From NCBI GenBank assembly GCA_015680685.1, contig MNCI01001432.1, positions 1 through 46,115 on the forward strand: 46,115 nt of DNA, given 5' to 3'. The notes beneath the pieces are model-generated. The model was not told where the DNA came from and searched no databases. It saw only the letters and a program-made list of their open reading frames with translations. The translations under genes were made by a program, and so were the position numbers. Every line of letters starts with the position of its first letter. The first letter of the stretch is position 1. This DNA is from Gnetum montanum (lineage: Eukaryota > Streptophyta > Gnetopsida > Gnetales > Gnetaceae). This document shows, piece after piece, positions 20,411 through 30,660 of this stretch.

Positions 20411-21260
20411 CATCCATGGCATCTATGATACCTATGTTGCTCCCTACTCTCCCTTCTTCTATGTTGTGACTCTCTAGAGTGTCCTCGTCGCCTTTCCTAG
20501 CTGTTTCGTCTATGAATTCCACTTTTCCTAACTTTATCCCCATGGTCTTTTTTTCATGAATACATCTGGATGTTGAAGAAGAGGGTGAAGGAGATGATGA
20601 AGGTGAAGAAGAAAGAGAACTATCACCATGGCAGTGTTTGCTACCTTCTCTTTGGTAGTGTCGACCTCAATTGCGATTGCGATTAGAATGTCCACCTTTA
20701 TCATGTGTTCATGTTCCTTTTTTAGACCCTTTGTGCCCATCAGTATCAGAACCTAGGTTATGAATAGTAGAATGAAGGTTTTGATACACAACCCCTTGGC
20801 CAAAGTCAAGGGAAGGAACATCATTATGTGGCTGACTCCCTAAGGTAGGTTCACCATTCTCATTTTAGCTTAAGACATGTGGAGCATCCTGGGACCACTT
20901 AGCCTTCAAAGACTTACGATGTCTCTCCTATTGCAAGTCCCTTTGATGTTGTGCCTTTGTGGGATGGTATTCTCTCGAGTCATGATCTTGCACAATGTAT
21001 TCTGCATCTAAGTGCAGCATCCCAATTCGTGTGAAAGCATGAAGAAGCATGCTTGGGACTGAATGATCGGGAGGTAACACTATGTTACCTTCTAAGTCTC
21101 ATGAACATAGTTGTTCGTCTTGATGGAGGATAAAGGTGAAATCTGGTATATACTCATTAGGATGAATATATACCACTTGAACATATTGAGGGACTAGTAG
21201 ATCAATGTCATGTGTATTATGCCATTAACTGTTTCCTATTTCAAACCTAGGCAATGAGGC
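20411..21260 (-). pseudogene. element B pre-gag ORF
   Basis: From the PBS side it reads DLLVPQYVQVVYIHPNEY, then PDFTFILHQDEQLCS, then EGNIVLPPDHSVPSMLLHAF and a charged QHQRDLQ-ERHRKSLKAKW helix. This passes into a Ser/Pro/Arg/His-rich low-complexity tail (20410-20830) with RRR and SSSPSSS runs before gag. The first block matches element A closely. I do not recognise the family. The basic tail suggests RNA binding, which is an inference. Few stops interrupt the conserved block. Confidence 0.55.
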
Positions 21261-21401
21261 ACTTTTGTATGAAGGAGGAGACATACTTGTCTATTCAGTG
21301 TGCAATGTATTCTTATTTATTATTTTCTCAATCAACTCTAAGGTTTTGTTTCAATGATGTCAATGCTTTACTAAGTTCTAATTAGTGCACAAACAACTAA
21401 G

Positions 21402-21419
21402 TCCCTAGCAACAGTGCCA
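21402..21419 (-). other. element B primer-binding site (tRNA-Asp type)
   Basis: On the minus strand: TGGCACTGTTGCTAGGGA. It differs from TGGCGCCGTTGCCGGGGA at four positions, and all four fall in the three CpG sites of that sequence. Confidence 0.8.
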
Positions 21420-22184
21420 ATGATGAGTGATGAGGTACCGCTATGCTCAACCATATTAATACAAGCATTCCATGCATGATCTAGTCGAATTCCAAGGACT
21501 AAGTGCTTATGCACCCTTGTGGAACAAGGATGGGTTGGTTGATCATTGTGTTCCCAAGCTTACCTATATATCATGATTGTATGATTAACTAAGCTTGAGG
21601 CATATGATTTTTATAACTTTTATGTTTTTATGTTCTATGCTAGTAGGGAAAGAGAGAGGTAACTGACTAATTTAACTCAACTACTCATTAATTAAGTTCT
21701 AACTAATCCTAACACTAGCATCTATTCCCACTTTCCGTAGACATCCTAAATTAGTGCAACACTACCGGGATTACCAAAAGCCAGTTATTACTAGGTTACC
21801 AAGTGTTACACGCATGCTAGAAGTGGTTGTGCTTGTGTAATTTAACGATTTGCTTAACTGATAAAAATGAATTGTTGTGCTAATATAGAAATGTAAATTG
21901 CATAAAATAAAATTAAATAAAATAAATGCATAAGAAAATAAAATAAAAGAAATATGTAAGAAAACAATTCTCAAGTGCTGCAAAGATGAATCAAAGAGCT
22001 CATCTTTATTGCCATATACAAGGTGTGCTCATGTACACAATGCTCGAATAAAGATCCATCCACACTTACACCTCCTGCTACAGGAACTTGGAAAATACTC
22101 TAACTTTCAAACAGACTATAGACTACCAGAGTTTTGCTACTTAACTGCTAAAAGAATTCTTCCCAATTGTGCACCTGGGCATTG

Positions 22185-22192
22185 TATTTATA
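22185..22192 (-). promoter_or_regulatory. element B LTR TATA box
   Basis: TATAAATA on the minus strand, about 160 bases inside the LTR start and just downstream of the 45-bp repeats. The same box occurs in the LTRs of A and D. Confidence 0.7.
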
Positions 22193-22216
22193 GACTTGGG
22201 AGCAACTACTTTAATG

Positions 22217-22348
22217 AACCACTCTAATAATTAGAATAACTGTTAAAGTAACTACTAGAGTAACCACTCTAATAATTATAATAACTGCTAAAGTAACCAC
22301 TAGAGTAACCACTCTAATAATTAGAATAACTGCTAGAGTAACTGCTCT
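22217..22348. repeat. 45-bp tandem repeat in B's U3, 2.9 copies
   Basis: Units start AACCACTCTAATAATTA at 22217, 22262 and 22307, with a few substitutions between copies. They lie immediately upstream of the TATA box on the transcribed (minus) strand, where LTR enhancers normally sit. Confidence 0.9.
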
Positions 22349-22353
22349 CATCA

Positions 22354-22440
22354 CATTGTCAGAGGGACCTTACATAATTAATCAAACCTTTTCCTCTAGG
22401 GCCATTTTAAACTACAAATTTGAATGTTCAAATAAAAAGT
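22354..22440 (+). pseudogene. element A integrase C-terminus (GPY motif)
   Basis: The right TSD CATTG (22354-22358) is followed by sequence reading SEGPYIINQTF in the same frame as the FQTL codons ending at 15772. This restores the GPY-type motif at the end of gypsy integrases once element B and one TSD copy are discounted. Confidence 0.8.
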
Positions 22441-24200
22441 AGTTGATCAACATCCAACAAGTAAACCTTTCTTAAAACCAAAATAGACTAGTGCAATTAC
22501 CACCTTGGCAAATGGACAACCATGTTCCATTTTTTGAATCTCCTCCTTCCAACTCAGTCATGGGGGTAAATGGCCACCCATGCTAACCATCAATATGGCT
22601 TCTCAATTTTTCTACTTTTTATTTTTCACATTTTAAAATTTTACAAATTATTTATTTTACAAATTTTTGATTTTCAAATGTTTCTAATTTTACACCATCT
22701 GTAGTACCTTTAAAACTTCTTGACTCTTTTACATTTTCTTATATATTTGACTTTGTTTGGTTTGATTTAAGTGTTATATTTCCTCATTTTTTCTAATAAA
22801 AAGTGTTTTATTTTCACAAGACATAGTGTCTCTATTGTTGTTTACTAATGATGGTTTGTGCTTAATGTTGTGATTGTTGATGTCTAGTTTTTATTTTTGA
22901 ATTTTAATGTTTGATGACTTTGACATTGTTTATTTCTCATACAACAGGCAATGAGTCCACATCATCCACCCATCCAATGACATTTATGGTTTTCCTTATT
23001 CTAGGAATTTTAGGTCCCTTCCATTAAAGAAACTTTTAATCAATTGGTGACCGTGGTAGTTCCAGAATTAGGAAGGATTCAAAGGTTTGTAAAGGGTGTG
23101 ACTTCAAGATGACTTAATACTCTTTTTACTCTTCTACTTGCTTGAGTGCCTGAGTGGTTTTTCATGGAGTTCTTATTGTTCCATACTACCCACTGATAAG
23201 AAGTCAAATAAAGCATTTACATGGTATGGTTCAAATGAAAAAATTTTAAGAAAAAAAAAAACAAATATAAAAACAATGGGAATTCAAAGCATACCCTTTA
23301 GACATGAACAAGTACTTGCATTATGTGGTTCCTATTTCCAAAAAAGAGAAAAAAAAGAAAAGAAAAACCATGGGAATTCAAAGCACACCCCTTGGACAAA
23401 TAAATAGGTTACAAGCACTAGCTATGGGACTCAAATGACATGCACCTATGCCTAAAGGTTCCCTCTAGCTAAGGCCCTCTCTCTCACTTCCTACCTATCT
23501 TTCTTCTTTTTGTGGAATGATGGAGGTTTTGTGGAAGCAATCTGGTATCTCAAGTGAGTGGGTCATTCTTAGGGTGGCAATGAGAAGTCATTGAAAGTGG
23601 ATGGTTTTGATCTAGATTGAGGATGGATCTTTTCAGGTTGTTTTAAACAAAAATTCCACAAGGGACTTCTTATGACCTCAATTTGGAACTCAATTCCACC
23701 TTCTCTATCATCCATCCATGTTACCATAACTCACCTCACTAATGTATTCTATGTTATGCTCTATGTCTTGGTTGGATGTGCTGGGATTCTTGAGTAGATT
23801 CTTTCTATTTGGTCCTTAACTTTTCATGACCATTAATTGACTATTGGGTCCACAGACTCTTCCATTGACGTTATGCAAGGGTAAGAAGGGCATGAGCCTA
23901 CTATGGGGAGGACCCACTTGCATAGCTCTTGGTATAGTTAGGTAAGGTTCCTTACCTTTGACATCATTACAATCCTATCTTTCACATATTCCATTGAGTA
24001 TTCTCCTCAGTGCTCCTTAATCTTTCATTTCATTCATCCACTAAATCAGTTTTTCTCTATTTTTTCAAATTTATGAGCTTCAAGCCTCTTCTCATTTTTT
24101 CATATTATTCTTGGTTTTTTGACCTTTTATTTTATTCAAATTTCATCCAAAAATTCCTTCTATTTTTAATGATTAATCAAAGTGAATGGTATTCAATGGT
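22441..24200 (+). other. element A spacer between integrase and downstream ORF
   Basis: AT-rich internal sequence of element A, homologous in reverse orientation to 36065-37480 of element D (for example the ATGAGTCCACATCATCCACC block near 22951 and the ACCCACTTGCATAG block near 23910). I see no ORF worth calling; short frames such as 23138-23407 are not conserved. Similar spacers lie 3' of pol in Athila/Tat elements. Confidence 0.55.
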
Positions 24201-24204
24201 GGTC

Positions 24205-24310
24205 AACAGCTATAGCAACGAGACCTCATTGATGCAATCGTCCATGTTGATGAGGCCCCATTGACAAGACCTCATCAATGTAGTGCTTACATCCTATATA
24301 TACTACTGAG
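24205..24310 (+). promoter_or_regulatory. internal U3-like promoter segment in element A
   Basis: This contains GACCTCATTGATGC, GATGAGGCCCCATTGAC, AATGTAGTGCTTACATCC and then TATATATA at 24295-24302. The 3' LTR U3 of the same element has ATGAGGCCCTATCGATGTAG, then TGTTGATTTTTGGC and TATAAATA at 28010-28017. The order and spacing agree (ATGTAGTG, about ten bases, TATA), and the T-rich GTCA-containing stretch after TATA also looks alike. It lies about 500 bases before the coiled-coil ORF. Promoter function is inferred. Confidence 0.45.
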
Positions 24311-24829
24311 CACTTAGGAATTTTTTGTCATTTGAACATAACACATGGGGAGTTTTTGCAATTTTTCAAACCCAAAAACCTTCCAAAGCTCATAACTTCC
24401 CAACTGCTTATCCAAATCACTTTGTTTTCCAATCCTGCACTTACCAGAGGTAAGATCTTTATTATGGGTGTCGCAAACCTTAAGGTTTACAATGAAAAAT
24501 GGATGAAATTTTTTTAAAACATTCTAAGTCCCACAAAGGGTTAATAACCTTAACAACATAGAAACATCAATTTTTTTAAAGATTTCTTCCAACAACCTTC
24601 GAGATGGTTTATTAATGATAATACACATATAAATGATAATTTGAGTAATTAAATCAATCATAATCATAACTTAGCCAAAGTGTGACTATCCTTAAGAGAT
24701 AAAGGTATCCCAATTATTTTAAGTTACACAATTATTGCTAAGTCAAGGTCTCATTGTGATTATAGATGGCACCAAAATAGAAAAACCCATACAAAGGAGG
24801 ACCATTGGAACCACAGGAGAAGTAGCCCA

Positions 24830-27630
24830 GAGCTAGAAGGGACCAACAAGAACAAGGCTAAGAATTAATAGAGGTAACCCATGCAATGGGACCTCTTCAT
24901 GAGGAGCCTAAAATGGAATCTATCCAATAGATTCTAGAAGAAGAAGTGTCTATAGAACAATCACAACGAGGAGAAGTGGTTATACCTACACTAAGACTTG
25001 AGGTCACTTTGACTCAAGCCTACTTTGATATCATCAGGTCCTAATAAATTCAATGATCTATTTTTAAGATATCAACTTTGGACAATTTTTTTAAAAAGCT
25101 CTGGAGGATGTCAAGAAATAACTACAAGCCTCTCCCATGTGGCCAGTAATCACATCCAACGGGAAATATTACATGTGAGAGACATATCTCTTCTAGAGTA
25201 GCCGAAGGCCATGATCTATTGTAAAAATTAAGGACATCCAGGTTTCTTACTTCATAGAAGCTATCCCACAGACACTTGGGTTGCCTGATACTAGAACACA
25301 GCTAGTGAAACAATCCATGAAAGGTGATCCCAAGGTTAAGAGAGTGTGGACCTAGTGATGTTACAGTGTTGACCATAAGGATGATGGTGCACTAACACTA
25401 GTGGAGTGAATTTATTTCAAAATTGTAGCCTATCACCTAATCCAACCATGAGGCCAAGAAATGTGACTACCTTCTCTACCCAAGCATGCACCACTCTAAG
25501 CAATAAATTTCTCGTTAACCTTTCATAACTGATATACTTAGAGATCAAGAAGCGCTTCAAGGAAAATGAATGTAGAAGGAAGAATCTACCCTTTCTGTGC
25601 CACATCAGGAAACTTTGGAAAAGAGTCAACATCATTCACTACTTCATTCATACGATTAGATATGCTTTATTGGCCTCATGGTATGAGATTATGAAAGATA
25701 AAACACTAGCAATGACCCAAGAAGAGGTGTAGCCACCACCACCACCCACTAAAGAAACAACACCAGAGGCCCACAAAGCCATTGAGTGTTTGTGCAAAAT
25801 TTGAAAAAAACTCTTAAGTGAATAAGAGCAACATGTAGAAAGAAGTGGGGTAGGTCCATCTATGTATCAGCTAGTGATGAGTCACCTTAATTAGGTTTCC
25901 TGAATAGTTAGCTAGATCAAGAGCGATGGTCCAGTCTTCTCTACCTAATGAATGAAACTAGTTATGAGGTTAGATCTTAATGCTTGGGAGGTGATAGTGT
26001 CTTTATTGAAATACCATTTATTTGTAGAAATATTTGGTAATGCCACCACCTTTTCAATGTGTTTGGAGGAAGGAAAAGGGGCAACTGTCTTGGTGATGTA
26101 GCACCATGAGCAAAAGATAGTGGTTGAAGTTGTTGCTGATTGTGTCACTAAAGCATTGAATGCACCCATGGTATCTGTACTAGATATATCTGCACTTAAA
26201 GATGTGCAAATGTTTGTAGGAATGATTAGCAGAAAGTTAGATGTAGCTTAGCAAGAAAAGTTTCTAGAATGACTGGTGGTAATTGGACAATCGACTTTAG
26301 ATATCTTTAATCTTTCGAAAGACATCATTGTGACCTAGTTGGAGAGCTACTAAATGCAAGGGAAAAATTAATTATTCTAGAGGGGAAACTTGAAATAGCC
26401 TAAGAATGAAATCAACACTTATCTATGGAGGTTGCTATACTACATGCCTAACTTATGGATCCTATGATCCTCAGCCCAACAGTAACATGAGATGAAGCTT
26501 TCAAATAGCTTCAAGAATGATTCTGAAAATTTGAGGAGGAGGAAATAATGACCATCTTCAAATCTTCCATAGCTAAACCTAAAACATATTCAATTTAGAA
26601 GTACTTGAACTAGATGTGTTAGGACAATGAAACTCTGATCACTCAGAATTATCGTCTACAAAATTTTGATGCTTAGAAGGACCAAATGTAGGAATTGATT
26701 CATTAATACAAGGAGGAGCTTGCGAGGGTGAACATTGAATTGAGGAGATTGGCCATAGAAAATTGAAATCTATCAATGGAGAAAGTTCATGCCTTATGCT
26801 AGAAGTTTGCCATCGAAATTGCTTCCTAGAAGAATGAGACCCTCAAATTTGAGAAATTGTAGAATCACTACAGGGATGAGGTTAGCCTATAGAAAGAAGT
26901 TAATGAGAAACACATCTAGATGGTGAAGATGAAGATGAATAAAGCCCTCCAGCAACTCCAACAAGGAAGAGAAATGTGGCAACCCATCATTGATGGGATC
27001 AATACCTATAACAAAGCAGATATTTGCTTAAAGGAGATACAAATCAAGAAGATGACAGAGTATATGGAGTTGGCCAATCTTTGATATGTAAACCTAGTAA
27101 TGTTGACTACCATATGACTATGGTCAGAGTTGGAATAACAAGTGGCTAGCTTGTATCTATTATATGAGGTAGAGTTCAAGCACCACAAAGATACCAAGCA
27201 GATGCTTGAGACTACAAATGCTAAACTCAAAGTTCTCAGAGCATGGTTCAGGACCAATAATCAATCACTAAGAACCTAGCTAGACAAATGAATAACCAAT
27301 AGGATATAAAAGACATAGTTAGGGCATTTAATAGTGAATGAAAATAATTCATTGCCTAGTTCATCAATGTTAAGGAGCTATTTTTAGCAATCTTATGTCC
27401 TTGGGATGTGTCCATTCCAACCCACATTGGCAAAGCTACATGGATGGTGTAGAATCCTCGAAGTAAGGGGGAGAAAATGAAAGAAATATTGGATGATTTC
27501 TTCCACTTGTTTGAAGTTGAAGTAGTAGCAAGATAGCCATAGCTACCTCAACTACTACCTATGCATGAAGCTAGTGAAGGTCCCTTGGAGCCTCAGGAAT
27601 CATCACCACTTGGGATTGTTTGAACTTTTT
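24830..27630 (+). pseudogene. element A downstream coiled-coil ORF, unknown family
   Basis: A decayed ORF of roughly 900 codons between integrase and 3' LTR. The N-terminal block reads SPMWPVITSNGKYYM-ETYLF, then IVKIKDIQVSY...AI...GLP. A second block, near 25400-25690, reads YFKIVAYHL and LIYLEIKKRFKENECRRKN. The middle (26100-26400) has KALNAPMVSV. The C-terminal third is K/E/Q-rich and heptad-like (about 26680-27060), reading QMVKMKMNKALQQLQQGREM then EIQIKKMTEYMELANL. The tail reads FINVKELFLAI then EGPLEPQE and is Pro-rich. Element D carries the same blocks in the same order on the opposite strand, which argues for past selection as protein. I know no named family for it; it may be an Athila/Tat accessory or envelope-like ORF. 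Confidence 0.6.
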
Positions 27631-27854
27631 GAAGAGGTTTAAAACATCAAGGAACATGCTATCCAATTTTGAAGAGTTGCGTTATGGTATTCAATTTTTC
27701 ATCCTAAACACTGTCATTCTTTTTATGGTGTTGATCCATTCTCCTAGGCACTCTATTTTTTGTCAAGTCAATTAGTTTGTTTTGTTTGAAGAAAAGTTAG
27801 TTAATAATTCGATACCTTTTGAATTCTGTAAAAGAACTCAAGGACAAGTTTTCA

Positions 27855-27870
27855 TTCAGTCATGGGGGTA
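27855..27870 (+). other. element A polypurine tract
   Basis: CAGTCATGGGGGTA lies immediately before the 3' LTR. The G run and its position fit the plus-strand primer site, although it is not purely purine. Confidence 0.5.
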
Positions 27871-27927
27871 TGATGAGTTGCATTCATTTGGTTGCATTAA
27901 CATTGCCTTGTCAATGCAGCCTCATAA

Positions 27928-27953
27928 ACTAGGCCTTGTCAACAAGGCCTAGT
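27928..27953. repeat. perfect palindrome in A's U3
   Basis: Arms ACTAGGCCTTGT and ACAAGGCCTAGT separated by CA, 57 bases upstream of the TATA box. It could bind a dimeric factor or form a hairpin; neither is shown. Confidence 0.85.
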
Positions 27954-28009
27954 CAATGCATCTTACTATGCATTAATGAGGCCCTATCGATGTAGTGTTG
28001 ATTTTTGGC

Positions 28010-28017
28010 TATAAATA
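28010..28017 (+). promoter_or_regulatory. element A LTR TATA box
   Basis: TATAAATA in GGCTATAAATACG, 140 bases inside the LTR, at the position matching those of B and D. Confidence 0.7.
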
Positions 28018-28807
28018 CGTGTTTTTGGTCACATTTATGGTAATTAGAGAATGTAGTTACAACATTGCTCTTATATTTTTTCCAGTTGAAAGTTAGAATT
28101 TTTTCCTCGAGTGCCCATAGTAGGAGTCATTGAGTGTATGGATCCTTATTCAAGCATTGTTGTACCTGAGCATGATAGTGTGTGTGACAATAAAGACAAG
28201 ATTTTTGATAAATGTTGTAGCACTTTGGATAGATTAGATATTTTAATTATGCATTCAATGTTTCTAATTATTTATTAAATCTTTTCCATTATTTATTAAA
28301 TATTTTTTAGTTATTATATTAATGAAGCAATTAAGCCAAATAGATTACATACATAAGTATGACCACATTGAGTGTAACACATATTTTCTTGGTAATCCTA
28401 GCAGCATTATTTCTTGGTACACCCAATAGTATAGCACTTGGTTTACCACTAGTGGATACATGGGTTCAAAATGTGTATGAAAAGTGGATTTAGATGCTTA
28501 TGTTAGGATTAGTTAAATGCTAGTTAATTAGTTAGTTTATATTAGTTAACCAAATTCCTTTTATCTACATTTTGAGCACCAAACTATAAAACATAAAATG
28601 ATAAAAATTAGATGCCTCAATTACAGTTAACTATACCAAAAAACATCATAATTGTAATTCGGAAGACAACGATTGACCTTAAGGCAAGATTCACCTCCTG
28701 AAGGCCTAGTGCATCGAAAATGATAAAGTGCAAGGAATTCAACTAAATCCCGCATGAATGCTTTGTGATTTGTATTGTTGGATTTAGGGGTACCTCGTCA
28801 CTCATCA

Positions 28808-29089
28808 ACTTCATTAAAGAATACCACTATAGCATCAAGTTCAAGATTGATCGTAAATTTGGGCTTTTTGGAGGAGAAGACACAAATATTAGAAGAATTT
28901 ATTCTATTTTGCCAAAAAGTCTGGTTGTGCGCATCTATTTTCTGTAACATGTACAATGATTAAATGAAAAATAAAATAGATAATTCTAGATTTGATGGCT
29001 ACAACTATATTTGAAATTGAAATTTTTTACTTATATCTACTAAGATGCCTTCGATCTATAGAACTAGTTTTAGAGTTCCTTTTATGGAA
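28808..29089. other. unassigned AT-rich DNA between elements
   Basis: Flank of element A. A 60-codon frame (28765-28947) starts inside the LTR and has no motif. No gene is supported. Confidence 0.4.
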
Positions 29090-29175
29090 TTTCTTATTTA
29101 AATTTATAGCTCAGTACGACCTAATAGAATCAAATCTATGACATGGGATAGAACTTTACCACTAGGCTAATATCT
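29090..29175 (-). mobile_element. tRNA-derived SINE remnant 1
   Basis: On the minus strand, TAGCCTAGTGG (29159-29169) fits the Pol III A-box consensus TRGYNNARNGG exactly. AGATTTGATTC (29127-29137) lies where the B box (GGTTCGANTCC) should be, with CpG decay. The A-B spacing of about 33 bases is typical of tRNA-derived SINEs. It cannot be a working tRNA because the stems do not pair. The element's 3' end is not clear. Confidence 0.5.
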
Positions 29176-29279
29176 TATTGTATATTTATCAGATGTACTA
29201 ACAAAAATAGAATACATAATAGGCATGAAAAATTAACATTTAAGTTTGGTATGTTAGAAGCTACTTGAAGTTTTTGTTA

Positions 29280-29400
29280 ATGAGGTGTTAGCTTTGTGGT
29301 ATACTCTTAATTTAGAAGCTAAAAGATATCGATTCAATTTTGGTGGATAATGACTTATAAAGTTCTAATTGAACCATATAATTTGGGATGTACTTGAACT
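29280..29400 (+). mobile_element. tRNA-derived SINE remnant 2
   Basis: TAGCTTTGTGG (29289-29299) is one base off the A-box consensus, and GATATCGATTCAA (29325-29337) is B-box-like. The sequence between (TTTAGAAGCTAAAAGAT) is in the style of plant tRNA-head SINEs. It is opposite in orientation to remnant 1. Confidence 0.45.
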
Positions 29401-30220
29401 TTTTGTTGCTTCAAGTGTAGGAAAACATGCCTTGTTGGTGGATCAAATGTTCTTTCTTTTCAAAATAGGGATTTGAGAAGTATGTTAACCTTTATAGATT
29501 CCATGTTATCTTAACTATCACTAATTGAACTACATGGCCTTTATTTCTTTGTGAACTTTGTCATAGAAATATGTAGGCTTGTTAAAAACGATTTGCCTTT
29601 CTAGCTTGGGCCATCACCCTTCTCTTTAGAGTGAGGCTTAGGGCTAGATGTGTCAGTGTAGGAACATGTATTAGCTCTTTAAGGGAAATGGTATTACATT
29701 CATACATTCTACTTATTTTTTAAGGATTACTTGTATGCATGCACACACCTCATTGTTCTAGTTACTTGTTTTTTTAATGGATTTAATGCTTCTCTAGAAA
29801 ATCTAACTTTTAAAATAGATCTAATTTTCCTTTATTCAATTTTCCTCTAGAAGATTAGATTTCTCTAGAATTTCCCCATGTAGATTCTATATTACTCCCA
29901 ACTTCTTCAATTAATGTTGAAATTTCTACTTCTTTTATTGATGCAAATGTTTTTTGCTAAATCTTAGAATGTAGATTTATAGGCTAGTAAGAAAATAATT
30001 TGATGCCTCCTTTTGATGATGTTAGTGCAACTAAGATACATGATTTTATTCTTCTTGATGATGTATATAATTTATTACTTTCTAATATTTCATCACAATA
30101 TGTGTTCATTCAAATTTTGGTTACCTACCTCATGATAAAAGTTTCATTTTATAATTAAATGATGTAATGAAAAAGCATGACATTCAAGTATTTTATGCTA
30201 GGTGTTATTCTTTTTTTTCC
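29401..30220. other. unassigned AT-rich DNA
   Basis: AT-rich sequence before the LINE ORF1 remnant. It may include decayed N-terminal LINE sequence, but I cannot support a call. Confidence 0.35.
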
Positions 30221-30660
30221 TACTTGTCAATCTATGAAATGCTCTGATGGTGCACTATGCCTTAGATATAGAGTTTTTTATACATAAGCATGCAATGTTG
30301 ATCATTTGTAGGTGGGATCTACATTCTGATATCCAATTTGAAAAATATACTAAAGTTCCATGTTTCGTCAAGTTATATAATCTTCCATTGAATTTTTAGA
30401 AAGATGAATAAGAATTTATTAGTTTTCTTGGTATCATTAAGCATATGGAATCTATTTCTATAACTTTTGGATTTTTTAAATATTTATTTTTGTTGAAATC
30501 AACCTTCTCAATCATAAAAAGGAATCGGTATTACAAGTAGGAGAAAAGGCTTATATTCAACCAATTACATATTATACTCTTCTTAATTATTGCAAATTTT
30601 TCCATCCTAAAGAACATATGTTTAATGCTTATCCTTTGTTACAAAAGAAAAAAATATTTT
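30221..30660 (+). pseudogene. LINE ORF1 (DUF4283-like) remnant
   Basis: The plus-strand reading RWDLHSDIQFEKYTKVPCFV followed by KLYNLPLNF and FLGIIKHMESIS matches the DUF4283 pattern of plant LINE ORF1 (RxW...F......PVWV.LP.LPL..W....L..IG). A zinc knuckle at 30591-30632 reads CKFFHPKEHMFNAY, in which the second Cys is Phe (as in the LINE at 2994-9000) and the last Cys is Tyr. No ORF2 is recognisable downstream. Stops make it dead. Confidence 0.5.

Larger units (their letters stand above)
15773..22353 (-). mobile_element. Ty3/gypsy element B, nested in A, internally deleted
   Basis: A 6,581-bp minus-strand LTR element flanked by CATTG. From its 5' end (right) it has a complete 933-bp LTR, PBS, pre-gag, gag, protease, RT and RNase H. 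It then jumps directly to a 394-bp LTR remnant at the left, lacking integrase, the downstream ORF, the PPT and the LTR start. Its LTR ends look closer to each other by eye than A's, consistent with B being younger and inserted into A. B could not have moved in its present form without help; the deletion may have come after insertion. Confidence 0.9.
21421..22353 (-). repeat. element B 5' LTR, complete (933 bp)
   Basis: On the minus strand it starts TGATGAG (plus-strand CTCATCA at 22347-22353) and ends CTCATCA (plus-strand TGATGAG at 21421-21427), a perfect terminal inverted repeat. A TATAAATA box lies at 22185-22192. U3 carries three 45-bp tandem repeats. The PBS is adjacent to the inner end and the TSD to the outer end. 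Confidence 0.9.
10033..28807 (+). mobile_element. Ty3/gypsy element A (Athila/Tat-like), interrupted by B
   Basis: A plus-strand LTR retrotransposon containing, in order: 5' LTR fragment, tRNA-Asp-type PBS, pre-gag, gag, protease, RT start, assembly gap, integrase, non-coding spacer, a large coiled-coil ORF, a G-rich PPT and a complete 3' LTR. Element B (15773-22353) sits inside it and split the integrase C-terminus. Without B, the part that is present is about 12.2 kb. The pol order, the lack of a chromodomain and the PBS fit the Athila/Tat side of the Ty3/gypsy tree. The 5' LTR is cut at the N at 10032, so the left TSD is not visible. Confidence 0.85.
27871..28807 (+). repeat. element A 3' LTR, complete (937 bp)
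   Basis: Starts TGATGAG (27871-27877) and ends CTCATCA (28801-28807). TATAAATA lies at 28010-28017. U3 has a perfect 12-bp-arm palindrome at 27928-27953. The last 290 bases match the 5' LTR fragment at 10033-10322. Confidence 0.9.

Noticed and set aside
25417-25635. 72-codon minus-strand frame in element A
   Set aside because: It lies opposite the conserved coiled-coil ORF and is not conserved in element D.
29090-29175. Functional tRNA gene
   Set aside because: Pol III boxes are present, but no cloverleaf stems pair and the B box is decayed; a SINE head is more likely.
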